From Ulvibacterium sp. (GTDB lineage: Bacteria; Bacteroidota; Bacteroidia; Flavobacteriales; Flavobacteriaceae): a stretch of DNA of 64,000 nucleotides. The notes beneath the pieces are model-generated. The model saw only the letters and a list, made by a program, of their open reading frames with translations. It was not told the DNA's origin and ran no database searches. The position numbers were made by a program, and so were the translations under genes. The stretch lies in contig NZ_JANQOO010000017.1 in the NCBI RefSeq assembly GCF_028285715.1, positions 744,001 through 808,000 on the forward strand. The letters run 5' to 3'. Positions 34,265-42,311 of this stretch are shown in pieces (positions within the stretch are counted from its first letter, which is position 1; each line of letters starts with the position of its first letter).

Positions 34265-34741
34265 CTACTTACTATTTAAGACTATGGGTAACCGAAATTT
34301 CGCGGAAACCGGAATTCCCCTCTTTAAGGCCGGAGCCAAAGGAGGCATATTTTTAAGGCTTTGACGAATAATACCTTCAAATTCGGGCATTTGCTTATCG
34401 ATAGTATCGTCCTTTATAATCTCTAAAATAGTAATCTCTCCATTCCTGTCCACCAAAAAATCCACGGTAATGGTGGGATCAATTTCCGAATCCAGTATAA
34501 ATTCAAATTGGGTCAAGGTGGCTGAAAAACGAGACAGAAGCTCCTGTTCAAAGCACTCCTTCTGTCTCATTTTGGTTGCGGTCTCGTCGCAGTTCTCAAA
34601 AAAAGGGTAGTTGTCCACATCGTTCCAATCTATGGTTTGCATTTCCTGCTTCACCATTTCCTGGGTCTTCTTGTCTCGGGAGACCCAAAGATTACAGGAA
34701 GCCAGACTACAAAAAACCAAGAGCATCCAAAAGTGTCGCAT
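34265..34741 (-). CDS. TonB-C-like lipoprotein
   Basis: A 158-residue lipoprotein from ATG 34741 (signal MRHFWMLLVFCSLASC). The second half resembles a TonB C-terminal domain: ITVDFLVDRNGEITILEIIKDD, then LKNMPPLAPALKRGIPVSAKFRLPI. The linker contains PFFENCDE...KQECFEQELLSRF, a pattern also present before the TonB domain of the M56 protein encoded upstream (GCESEADKRACFNSKL). It probably arose from duplication of that domain. It has no transmembrane anchor, so it is unlikely to energise receptors. Separated from the M56 gene by a terminator. Confidence 0.7.
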   Translation of the reverse strand: MRHFWMLLVFCSLASCNLWVSRDKKTQEMVKQEMQTIDWNDVDNYPFFENCDETATKMRQKECFEQELLSRFSATLTQFEFILDSEIDPTITVDFLVDRNGEITILEIIKDDTIDKQMPEFEGIIRQSLKNMPPLAPALKRGIPVSAKFRLPIVLNSK

Positions 34742-34810
34742 ACCCACCAATTCTTGGGTGGAAATTACGATTTTTTAATGAAGGACCGGAACATGGTAAT
34801 GACGCCATAT

Positions 34811-34846
34811 AAAAAGACCTGGATGCTGATACTGATCCAGGCCTTT
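34811..34846 (-). terminator. Terminator after the M56-TonB gene
   Basis: On the minus strand GGCCTGGAT pairs with ATCCAGGTC around a 10-base loop and is followed by TTTTTAT. It starts 5 bp after the stop codon of the M56 gene. Confidence 0.8.
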
Positions 34847-34851
34847 CAAGA

Positions 34852-36354
34852 TTATAGTTTAAACGTAATAGGGATGGAATACATCACATTTACATCTTTT
34901 CCACCATGATTGCCGGGCACCATATCTGGGATGCGCCCGATAATCCGCTCTACCTCATTTTCCAAAAGCTGATCCGGCCCTTTAGTTTTAATGTGTACGA
35001 TTTTCCCATCTTCATCTATTGTAAACATTGCATTCACGCGCCCCTCTATTTCTTTTTCAATAGCTTCTTTTGGATAATTGAAATGCTTGCTGATATGGCG
35101 TTGAAGTTTTGAATTGAAACAGGCCCTTTTGTCAGCCTCGCTTTCACAACCTGAAAAAATTGGTACTTGCTCTACTTCTCTAAAAGGCAAAGCCCTATCC
35201 GGGTCATATTCGGAAGATGTTTTTGAATTACCTCTGAAAAAATCTAAATCTAGGTCCGCCACATCCGTTTCAATGCGCATTTCGGCCTTAATGGGTTTAC
35301 CCTCCGGATCTGAAATATAGGACTCCTCATTTTCGGGTCTCGAAAAATGTATAGTAGAATTACCATCTTCAACGTGCAATTCCCAATCTCGAAAACCTTC
35401 CGCGAGATCTATTAGTCTTGAAAAAACCTTTTTCTCCTCCATCTCAGTCAAATTTTGGATATCGGCAACGGCTATGGTTTCCTCTATGCCATTTTTCCTT
35501 TCATTTTCACAGGATGTATAAAACAACATAATTAATACAAGGGGCATTAGTAACAGGTATTTCAATTTCCAGATTTGTTTAGATCTTGATTTTTGTAACA
35601 TAACTATTCGTTTTTTGACTAATGATTCTTTAAAAAATTGATTGATAAATGAAAAACTTTGGGTCTGAAACACTTGGGACAAAAGTAATTTGTATTGTTC
35701 GTTTTTGTTGGTTTTGGCCACCTCGGCATCGGCAATGAATTCGTGCAGTTCCGAAACCTTATTTTGATACACATAGACCAATGGATTGAACCAGCCCACG
35801 ATCCGCATCAACTCAAAAAACATCAAATCGTACGAATGTCCTTGCCGAATATGGACCAACTCATGTTTAATAATGGTTTCATGTTCCCTTTCGATGACCT
35901 TATCGCCCAAAAAAATGGCTCTGAAAAAGGAAAAGGCGACCGTGCTGTTGGGAAGGACTACTCGGGTAAACTCATTGAAATAATGCACTTTTCCTAGCCG
36001 TTTTAGTTTGTAGATCTGAAATAGCTTGTACACAAAAAAAACCGTGGTTAAAATCATACCTCCAAAAAGAAGAACAAACTCCCAAGGTATGCCAGAAGTT
36101 GGCCCTTTGCCCCCGACGACCGTTGGAGCGGTATTATTCAGATTCCAAAGAAATTCGGGATATCCTTGAAAAGCCGTAGGCATCCCGGTCCTAAAGGCTT
36201 CTATTTTTACCCAAGGCAATATCAGTGAAAGAAGATACGTGCCTATAAGATAGACCCTGTTCCATTGAAAAAAAGTTTCACGTTTTAACCAAAAATCATA
36301 GATGGCCAAAAACACCAACTGAAAGGCAACACATTCTAGGACATACTGTATCAT
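34852..36354 (-). CDS. BlaR1-like M56 peptidase with C-terminal TonB domain
   Basis: A 500-residue protein. The N-terminal M56 domain has membrane helices and the zinc motif H164-E165-LV-H168, then LHEFIADAEV. A further membrane helix (LKYLLLMPLVLIMLFYTSC) leads to a periplasmic half ending in a TonB-C fold (FNYPKEAIEKEIEGRVNAMFTIDEDGKIVHI ... ITFKL, last 80 residues). This M56-TonB fusion is a Bacteroidetes variant of BlaR1. The start overlaps the blaI stop by 4 bp (ATGA). It should sense an envelope signal and release the BlaI partner from DNA. Confidence 0.88.
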   Translation of the reverse strand: MIQYVLECVAFQLVFLAIYDFWLKRETFFQWNRVYLIGTYLLSLILPWVKIEAFRTGMPTAFQGYPEFLWNLNNTAPTVVGGKGPTSGIPWEFVLLFGGMILTTVFFVYKLFQIYKLKRLGKVHYFNEFTRVVLPNSTVAFSFFRAIFLGDKVIEREHETIIKHELVHIRQGHSYDLMFFELMRIVGWFNPLVYVYQNKVSELHEFIADAEVAKTNKNEQYKLLLSQVFQTQSFSFINQFFKESLVKKRIVMLQKSRSKQIWKLKYLLLMPLVLIMLFYTSCENERKNGIEETIAVADIQNLTEMEEKKVFSRLIDLAEGFRDWELHVEDGNSTIHFSRPENEESYISDPEGKPIKAEMRIETDVADLDLDFFRGNSKTSSEYDPDRALPFREVEQVPIFSGCESEADKRACFNSKLQRHISKHFNYPKEAIEKEIEGRVNAMFTIDEDGKIVHIKTKGPDQLLENEVERIIGRIPDMVPGNHGGKDVNVMYSIPITFKL

Positions 36355-36713
36355 TTTTCGTCTTTTTTGATTTCTTTTAAAATGGATTCTAATTCTGAAA
36401 GACTCATATCGTTCTTCTTCATAAAGAAGGACACCATACTTTTAAAAGATCCCTGAAAATAACCGTCCACCAATTTGTTTATGGACTGATTGCTATAATC
36501 CGATTTCTTGATCAACGGAAAATACAAATGTCCTTTCCCTTCCTTTTCGTGATCTACAAACCCCTTGCTCTCCAAAATCCGTACGATAGTAGAGACGGTA
36601 TTATAGGCTGGTTTGGGTTCTGGTACTTCCTCTATAATGGCTGCCACGTTACATTTTTCCAATTTCCAGAGAATTTGCATTACCTCCTCCTCTGCTTTGG
36701 TCAACTGCTTCAT
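36351..36713 (-). CDS. BlaI/MecI/CopY family repressor (second copy)
   Basis: A 120-residue winged-helix repressor: LTKAEEEVMQILWKLEKCNVAAIIEEVPEPKPAYNTVSTIVRILESKGFVDH, a canonical Penicillinase_R domain. It is a paralogue of the repressor at 13398-13763 but faces different operators (AACTAA/TTAGTT half-sites instead of TCTAC/GTAGA), so the two systems are probably insulated. Translationally coupled to the M56 gene downstream. Confidence 0.9.
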   Translation of the reverse strand: MKQLTKAEEEVMQILWKLEKCNVAAIIEEVPEPKPAYNTVSTIVRILESKGFVDHEKEGKGHLYFPLIKKSDYSNQSINKLVDGYFQGSFKSMVSFFMKKNDMSLSELESILKEIKKDEK

Positions 36714-36715
36714 TT

Positions 36716-36783
36716 AACTAAGTTTTTAGTTCAACTATTATTCAAATATAACTAAAATTTTAGTTTAAACTAATTATTTAGTT
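36716..36783 (-). promoter_or_regulatory. Three BlaI operators plus -7 box
   Basis: Three 16-bp palindromes lie directly before the start codon: AACTAAGTTTTTAGTT (36716-36731), AACTAAAATTTTAGTT (36750-36765) and AACTAATTATTTAGTT (36768-36783). On the minus strand TATATTTG (36743-36750) is a full -7 match between the first two, so the promoter is enclosed by operators. Confidence 0.7.
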
Positions 36784-36906
36784 AAAAAAACAAACGTAGA
36801 CTATTTCTTCGGTATATGAGCTTGTCAGATTTTTTAAAACCTGACCGGCCTAACCAAAAAAATGTAACAAAACCGGTGTATCTTAGTCCAACAGAAAAAT
36901 GGAAAC

Positions 36907-37419
36907 ATGGATATTGTCTTATTGTTCCTAGGGTTTATTTTGATGCTCATTGGCATCCTGGGAAGCTTTTTGCCTATACTCCCGGGACCCCCTATAAGTT
37001 GGATAGGCCTATTATTATTGTATCTGACAAAGGCTGTTCCCCAAGATTGGTGGTTACTGGGCATTACTTTGGGCGTGGCCCTCATAGTCGTTGCTTTGGA
37101 TTATATTATCCCGGCAATGGGAACCAAGAAATTTGGAGGTAGTAAGGCCGGGATGATAGGAACCACTATTGGATTGTTGGTCGCGCTCTTCTTTCCCATA
37201 TTGGGCCCTCTTGGTATTATTATTTGGCCTTTTGCCGGGGCATTGATAGGGGAACTACTCAACAAAGCGGATAAGAAAACGGCGACAAAGGCAGCTTTTG
37301 GTTCTTTCCTAGGATTTCTGACGGGTACCTTCCTAAAATTTTTGGTCACTGTGATATTCCTGGGAATGTTTGTTTCTGTGGCATGGGAGCACAAAGCGAC
37401 CCTATTTCCTTTTTTTTAG
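36907..37419 (+). CDS. DUF456 membrane protein
   Basis: A 170-residue protein with about five membrane helices. The opening (LGFILMLIGILGSFLPILPGPPISWIGLLLLY) and the glycine-rich internal helices (KAGMIGTTIGLLVALFFPILGPLGIIIWPFAGALIGE) match the DUF456 family of small inner-membrane proteins of unknown role. Divergent from the blaI gene (193 bp). A small frame at 36816 overlaps it in another phase and is not considered real. Confidence 0.85.
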   Translation: MDIVLLFLGFILMLIGILGSFLPILPGPPISWIGLLLLYLTKAVPQDWWLLGITLGVALIVVALDYIIPAMGTKKFGGSKAGMIGTTIGLLVALFFPILGPLGIIIWPFAGALIGELLNKADKKTATKAAFGSFLGFLTGTFLKFLVTVIFLGMFVSVAWEHKATLFPFF

Positions 37420-37441
37420 ACTAGTCTTTTAAACCTCAGAT

Positions 37442-38761
37442 ATGTCAAAAAACGTTTTCACCTTTCTTGTTGCCAGTTTTATCACTCTCTATGCAGTTTC
37501 GCAAAGGATAGATTCGGCTAAACTGGATAGCCTATTTAACACCTTGGAGGCAAATGACCGTTATATGGGAAGTCTGGCCCTTTCCCATGAGGGTCGAACG
37601 ATATATGCCAAGGCCATTGGGTATAGGGATATAAAAAACAGCCTGAAACCGACAACAAGCACCAAATACAGGGTAGGTTCCATAACCAAAATGTTTACTT
37701 CCGTTCTCGTCTTTAAGGCGATAGAAGGGGGTAAACTAAAGCTGGACCAGACCCTCGATGCTTATTTTCCCGAAATCGAAAATAGTAATCAAATTACTAT
37801 TGCCAACCTGCTAAACCATAGAAGCGGCATTCATAGTTTTACGAGTCGCCCCGATTACCAGGAATGGGATAGCGAACCTAAGACCAGAGCAGAACTCCTT
37901 GAAATCATCCGAGATGGTGGAAGCGTGTTTGAACCCAATAGCAAAGCCGAATACAGTAACTCCAACTATGTGCTGTTGACCTTTATTCTAGAGGATGTCC
38001 TAAAGAAACCGTATTCAAAACTCATATCCGAAAAAATCACTTTACCACTGGGTCTAAAAGACACTTATGTAGGGGGTTCCATCAATTTGGATCATAACGA
38101 GGCCCATTCCTACACCTACGTAAAAGATTGGGAAAAAAAGGATGAGACCCATATGTCCATCCCCTTGGGGGCCGGCGCACTGGTTTCTACACCGACCGAC
38201 TTAAATGTATTTATTCACGCTCTTTTTACGGGTGTATTGCTTTCCAAGGAAAGTCTCAACAAGATGAAAACCATTTCCGATGGTTATGGCATGGGTATTT
38301 TTCCAGTACCCTTCCACAACAAAAGTGGATATGGTCACAATGGTGGAATTGATGGATTTACCTCGGTCCTGGGGTACATGCCTGAGGATAAAGTTTCAGT
38401 AGCGCTAACTTCCAATGGCAATCGCTACGCCAATAACGATATCATCATTGCCGTATTAAGTGCGTATTATGGGAAGCCTTTTGAGATACCTACTTTCAAA
38501 ACTATAAAAGTACAATCGAAAGATCTGGACAAATATCTTGGCATCTATGCCAGTAAGCAGCTTCCATTAAAGATTACAATAACCAAGGATGGGGATACCC
38601 TTTTTGGTCAAGCCACAGGACAGCCCTCCTTTCCTATGGAAGCTGTGGAAAAGGACATTTTCGAATTCGCAAAAGCCGGAGTCCGGTTGGAGTTTGTTCC
38701 CGATGAAAAGACCATGGTCCTCAAACAAGCGGGAGGAGTTTACCACTATAAAATGGAATAG
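37442..38761 (+). CDS. Secreted beta-lactamase-family serine hydrolase
   Basis: A 439-residue exported protein (signal about residues 1-20, VSQ-type cleavage). The class C/PBP fold shows S-I-T-K in YRVGSITKMF, Y-S-N in AEYSNSNYVLL and HNGGIDGF as the third motif. The C-terminal ~90 residues form a separate beta domain often attached to such hydrolases (DUF3471-like). It is a second copy of the type seen at 15698-16798. Substrate unknown: possibly peptides or esters. 22 bp after the DUF456 gene. Confidence 0.85.
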   Translation: MSKNVFTFLVASFITLYAVSQRIDSAKLDSLFNTLEANDRYMGSLALSHEGRTIYAKAIGYRDIKNSLKPTTSTKYRVGSITKMFTSVLVFKAIEGGKLKLDQTLDAYFPEIENSNQITIANLLNHRSGIHSFTSRPDYQEWDSEPKTRAELLEIIRDGGSVFEPNSKAEYSNSNYVLLTFILEDVLKKPYSKLISEKITLPLGLKDTYVGGSINLDHNEAHSYTYVKDWEKKDETHMSIPLGAGALVSTPTDLNVFIHALFTGVLLSKESLNKMKTISDGYGMGIFPVPFHNKSGYGHNGGIDGFTSVLGYMPEDKVSVALTSNGNRYANNDIIIAVLSAYYGKPFEIPTFKTIKVQSKDLDKYLGIYASKQLPLKITITKDGDTLFGQATGQPSFPMEAVEKDIFEFAKAGVRLEFVPDEKTMVLKQAGGVYHYKME

Positions 38762-38780
38762 GTCTAAATCTAGTATCTAG

Positions 38781-39335
38781 TTATTCGTGCCAAACCGTTC
38801 TTTCCGCTATTGGAGTCCTGGTCTGCTGGGTAATTTCCTCATCATAATGTCCCATATAAAAGAAACCTAGGCATTTCTCCCCTTCCTTTAACTCCAGGAA
38901 CTCTCCCATATATCGTATTAGACCTGGTGAGCTCCAATAGCTACCGATTCCCATTTCCGTACAACAGAGCCACATATTCTGAACGGCCATTGCCGTAGCC
39001 GCTATTTCTTCCCACTCGGGCACACTTTCATTGGGGTCCCGTTGCATGCAAATAGCGATTACCGCGCCGGCCCTTCGAGGGTTCTCCACAAGCTTTTTGA
39101 TTTTAAACTGTTTAGGGCTTGCCTCGGTCTCCTGATACTTTTTTAAAAGGAACTGTCCCAATTGTTCCTTGGCCGTTCCAAGCAATACCTTAAACCGCCA
39201 GGGTTCTGTTTTTCTATGGGTCGGTGCCCAGTTAGCGGCTTCCAAGATTTTCTCAATATCTGTTTTGGCGATTGGACTGGCATTATATTGAACCGGAAAT
39301 ACCGAGCGTCTCTTTTTTATCAAATCGAAGATCAT
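38781..39335 (-). CDS. Nitroreductase family protein (YdjA-like)
   Basis: A 184-residue flavoprotein: IKKRRSVFPVQYNASPI with the FMN-binding basic residues, AANWAPTHRKTEPWRFKVL and AATAMAVQNMWLCCTEMGIGSYWSSP are all typical of the nitroreductase fold, closest to the short YdjA/TdsD-like group. FMN-dependent NAD(P)H oxidation of an unknown acceptor. Divergent from hutH by 63 bp. Confidence 0.87.
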   Translation of the reverse strand: MIFDLIKKRRSVFPVQYNASPIAKTDIEKILEAANWAPTHRKTEPWRFKVLLGTAKEQLGQFLLKKYQETEASPKQFKIKKLVENPRRAGAVIAICMQRDPNESVPEWEEIAATAMAVQNMWLCCTEMGIGSYWSSPGLIRYMGEFLELKEGEKCLGFFYMGHYDEEITQQTRTPIAERTVWHE

Positions 39336-39369
39336 ATGTTATATATTTAACAATATCAAACTTAATGAA

Positions 39370-39377
39370 TACATTTA
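39370..39377 (+). promoter_or_regulatory. Probable -7 box of the hut operon
   Basis: TACATTTA matches TAnnTTTG at all but the last position and lies 21 bp before the hutH start. No HutC-like operator or other palindrome was found beside it. Confidence 0.4.
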
Positions 39378-39398
39378 GGGTTCCGAAATATAGTCCGA

Positions 39399-40979
39399 AT
39401 GGCATCGAAATCAAAAAAATTCCTTTTTGGTCTGGAACACCTCACCACGGGCATTGCACTTGCCCTGGTTAGAGGTGAAATCATAGGCGAAATCTCCGAG
39501 GAATCGCGAGCTAAACTGATGGCCAGCCAAAAGATAGTTCGGGCTATCGTTGAACAGGGCCATCCGGTGTATGGCATCAATACGGGGTTCGGACCATTGT
39601 GTACTACTAGCATTTCCAAGGAGGAAACCAAAATACTGCAATCCAACATCCTTAAAAGTCACGCGGTCGGTGTTGGACCTCCGATTGATACGGAAATCGC
39701 CAAATTAATGTTGATTCTTAAGGTGCACTCTCTGGCCAAAGGGTATTCCGGGATTGCGGAGACTACAATTAATAGAATCCTTTGGCACTTGGAAAATGAT
39801 GTTATCCCTATGGTTCCTTCTCAAGGTTCGGTGGGTGCCTCCGGTGACCTGGCCCCTTTGGCCCATCTTTTCCTGCCCCTAATCGGATTGGGAAAAGTAA
39901 CATATAAAGGGGAGGTTTTGGACACTTCCACTTTCTATAAAGAAAAGGGTTTAGTGGCCTTGGAACTAGGGCCAAAAGAGGGATTGGCATTGATTAACGG
40001 AACACAGTTTATAGCCGCCCATGCCATTACCGTAATCGAAAAAATGCATGCATGCCTGGCCCAGGCAGATATCATTGGGGCCATGATGATCGAAGGCTTA
40101 CAGGGTTCCATTAAGCCCTTTTATAATGAACTCCACGCCCTACGCCCTTTTAAGGGCAACATACATGTGGCCAAAAGAGTAAAACGATTACTCAAAGGTT
40201 CTGAAATTATGGAAGACCATATCGATTGTGAACGGGTACAAGATCCCTATTCCCTTCGTTGCATTCCACAAGTACATGGTGCTTCAAGAAATGCTTGGTT
40301 ACATTTAAAGGAGTTATTGGAAATAGAGCTAAATGCAGTTACGGACAATCCGGTCATTATCAAAGAGGAACTCACCATCAGTGGAGGTAATTTTCACGGC
40401 CAACCCTTGGCCTTGGCCTTGGATTACGCTTGTGTTGCAGCTTCCGAACTAGGCAATATTTCTGACAGGCGAATCTATTTGGCCTTGGAAGGCAATAGTT
40501 CCGGGGTTCCCAAATTGTTAATGGAGGATACGGGTATTAATTCGGGCTATATGATTTTGCAGTATACGGCAGCGGCTTTGGCCAGCGAAAACAAGGGGTT
40601 ATGCTTTCCCGCAAGTGCCGATAGCATCCCTACATCCCTGGGACAGGAAGACCATGTAAGCATGGGATCTATTTCTGGAAGAAAGGCACTACAGGTCCTT
40701 GAAAACGTTGAAAAGATATTGGCCATAGAATTACTGACCGCTGCACAGGCCTTTGAATTTCGAAAGCCTTTAAAATCCGGTATTTTGCTGGAGGAAGTAC
40801 ATAAAGAGATTCGTAAAGCAGTGGCTTTTGCCGAGGAGGATAGAGTTTTCGCAGAAGATATTGAAATTGGAATCGAATTAATACGATCAAAGTCTTTGAT
40901 TTCGATTATAGAGGAGACACGAAAAAATAAGAATATATCCTTGGAGACCCCGTATTCCGAGGAATTTGAAACGTATTAA
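39399..40979 (+). CDS. hutH: Histidine ammonia-lyase
   Basis: A 526-residue enzyme that removes ammonia from histidine to give urocanate. The MIO cofactor triad A147-S148-G149 is in GSVGASGDLAPLAHL, after YGINTGFGPL and before ALINGTQF. Later motifs (CERVQDPYSLRCIPQVHGASR; NPVIIKEELTISGGNFHGQPLA) are complete. First gene of a four-gene hut operon; the stop is followed at once by the hutI ATG. Confidence 0.95.
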   Translation: MASKSKKFLFGLEHLTTGIALALVRGEIIGEISEESRAKLMASQKIVRAIVEQGHPVYGINTGFGPLCTTSISKEETKILQSNILKSHAVGVGPPIDTEIAKLMLILKVHSLAKGYSGIAETTINRILWHLENDVIPMVPSQGSVGASGDLAPLAHLFLPLIGLGKVTYKGEVLDTSTFYKEKGLVALELGPKEGLALINGTQFIAAHAITVIEKMHACLAQADIIGAMMIEGLQGSIKPFYNELHALRPFKGNIHVAKRVKRLLKGSEIMEDHIDCERVQDPYSLRCIPQVHGASRNAWLHLKELLEIELNAVTDNPVIIKEELTISGGNFHGQPLALALDYACVAASELGNISDRRIYLALEGNSSGVPKLLMEDTGINSGYMILQYTAAALASENKGLCFPASADSIPTSLGQEDHVSMGSISGRKALQVLENVEKILAIELLTAAQAFEFRKPLKSGILLEEVHKEIRKAVAFAEEDRVFAEDIEIGIELIRSKSLISIIEETRKNKNISLETPYSEEFETY

Positions 40980-40980
40980 A

Positions 40981-42240
40981 ATGACAGGTGTTACAAAGCT
41001 GATCGGTCCTTTTAGACAAGTCGTACCAATGACCGGATTGCCCCTAAAGGGTGGTATTTCCGATACTGAACTAACGGTTGTACCTGATGCAGGAATTTCG
41101 ATTGAGGGCGATAGAATTCATTCTATCGGGAAATTTTCCCGATTACTAAAGGGTTTTGAAGAAGCCAAAATTGAATTGGTTCATCTAGAGGGTGATCAAG
41201 TTTGCCTGCCCGGTTTGGTAGATGCGCATACGCACATCTGTTTTGGAGGTTCCCGAGCCAGGGACTATGCGTTGCGAAATTCGGGAAAAACGTATCTGGA
41301 AATCGCCAAGGCTGGTGGAGGTATTTGGGATACAGTAACCCAGACTCGGAAGGCCACAAAAGAAAAGCTGGTAAAAAATACAGTGCAACTTGCCAAACGC
41401 CATCTACAAAATGGCACCACCACCTTGGAGGTCAAAAGTGGTTATGGGTTATCCATTGATGAAGAACTGAAAATGCTGCGTGCAATAAAGGAGGCCAACG
41501 AAATCCTTGCCATAGATTTAATACCGACCTGCCTGGCAGCACATATGCTTCCCAAGGATTATGAGGGAGATGCAGAAGATTATTTGGCGGAAATCGCAAA
41601 CATTCTTTTTCCCAAACTTAAGGAGAAGCGTCTCACCCATCGCATCGATGCCTTTATTGAGGAAAATGCATTTTCGGCCGAGCAAATCGGGCCTTATTTT
41701 AAAAAAGCACGGGAAATGGGCTTTGATATTACGATCCACGCCGATCAGTTTTCCACAGGTGGTAGTGAAGTTGCCCTCCAATTCAATGCCCTAAGTGCCG
41801 ATCACCTTGAGGCAAGTACCCAAAAAGAAATTGAGCTATTGGCCAAAAGTAATGTCATTGCTACTGCCTTGCCAGGGGCTTCATTGGGATTGGGCTGCAA
41901 TTTCGCCCCTGCCCGAAAAATCTTGGATGCGGGTGGGGCATTGGCCATCGCAAGTGACCATAACCCGGGATCGGCCCCTATGGGGAATCTATTGACCCAA
42001 GCTGCCATTTTAGGGACTTTTGAAAAACTGTCCAACGCGGAAGTACTGGCAGGTATAACCATTCGTGGCGCAGCGGCCCTAAACCTATCCGATAGGGGTC
42101 GGTTGGCTGAAGGTTGTTTAGCCGATCTTGCCATTTTCCATACTAGCGATTACTCCGAAATCCTTTACAACCAGGGGAGCATAAAACCTTCTATGGTTTG
42201 GAAAAACGGGAAATTGATTTTTGATATGCAAAAAGATTGA
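40981..42240 (+). CDS. hutI: Imidazolonepropionase
   Basis: About 419 residues from ATG 40981, one base after the hutH stop; the frame extends five codons further into hutH. An amidohydrolase with the zinc motif H83-T-H85 in DAHTHICFGGSRARDY, AGGGIWDTVTQTR, the metal His in TIHADQFSTGGS and ASDHNPGSAPMGNL. It opens the imidazolone ring, the third step of histidine degradation. Complete. Confidence 0.95.
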   Translation: MTGVTKLIGPFRQVVPMTGLPLKGGISDTELTVVPDAGISIEGDRIHSIGKFSRLLKGFEEAKIELVHLEGDQVCLPGLVDAHTHICFGGSRARDYALRNSGKTYLEIAKAGGGIWDTVTQTRKATKEKLVKNTVQLAKRHLQNGTTTLEVKSGYGLSIDEELKMLRAIKEANEILAIDLIPTCLAAHMLPKDYEGDAEDYLAEIANILFPKLKEKRLTHRIDAFIEENAFSAEQIGPYFKKAREMGFDITIHADQFSTGGSEVALQFNALSADHLEASTQKEIELLAKSNVIATALPGASLGLGCNFAPARKILDAGGALAIASDHNPGSAPMGNLLTQAAILGTFEKLSNAEVLAGITIRGAAALNLSDRGRLAEGCLADLAIFHTSDYSEILYNQGSIKPSMVWKNGKLIFDMQKD

Positions 42241-42300
42241 AGAACAAGGTACGAAATACGAAGGGTGAGCTAATGCCAAGTACATGAGAGAAAGTGCAAG
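42241..42300 (+). repeat. Degenerate heptamer-period tract between hutI and hutU
   Basis: The 70-bp gap between the two genes is purine-rich and shows a 7-bp period (for example AAGGTAC and GAAATAC in succession). It is more diverged than the other arrays. It interrupts an otherwise tightly packed operon. Confidence 0.35.
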
Positions 42301-42311
42301 ACGAGACAAAA

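Noticed and set aside
36816-37142. 108-residue plus-strand frame before and into the DUF456 gene
   Set aside because: It overlaps DUF456 in another phase, has no recognisable features, and DUF456 is a clear family with a good start.
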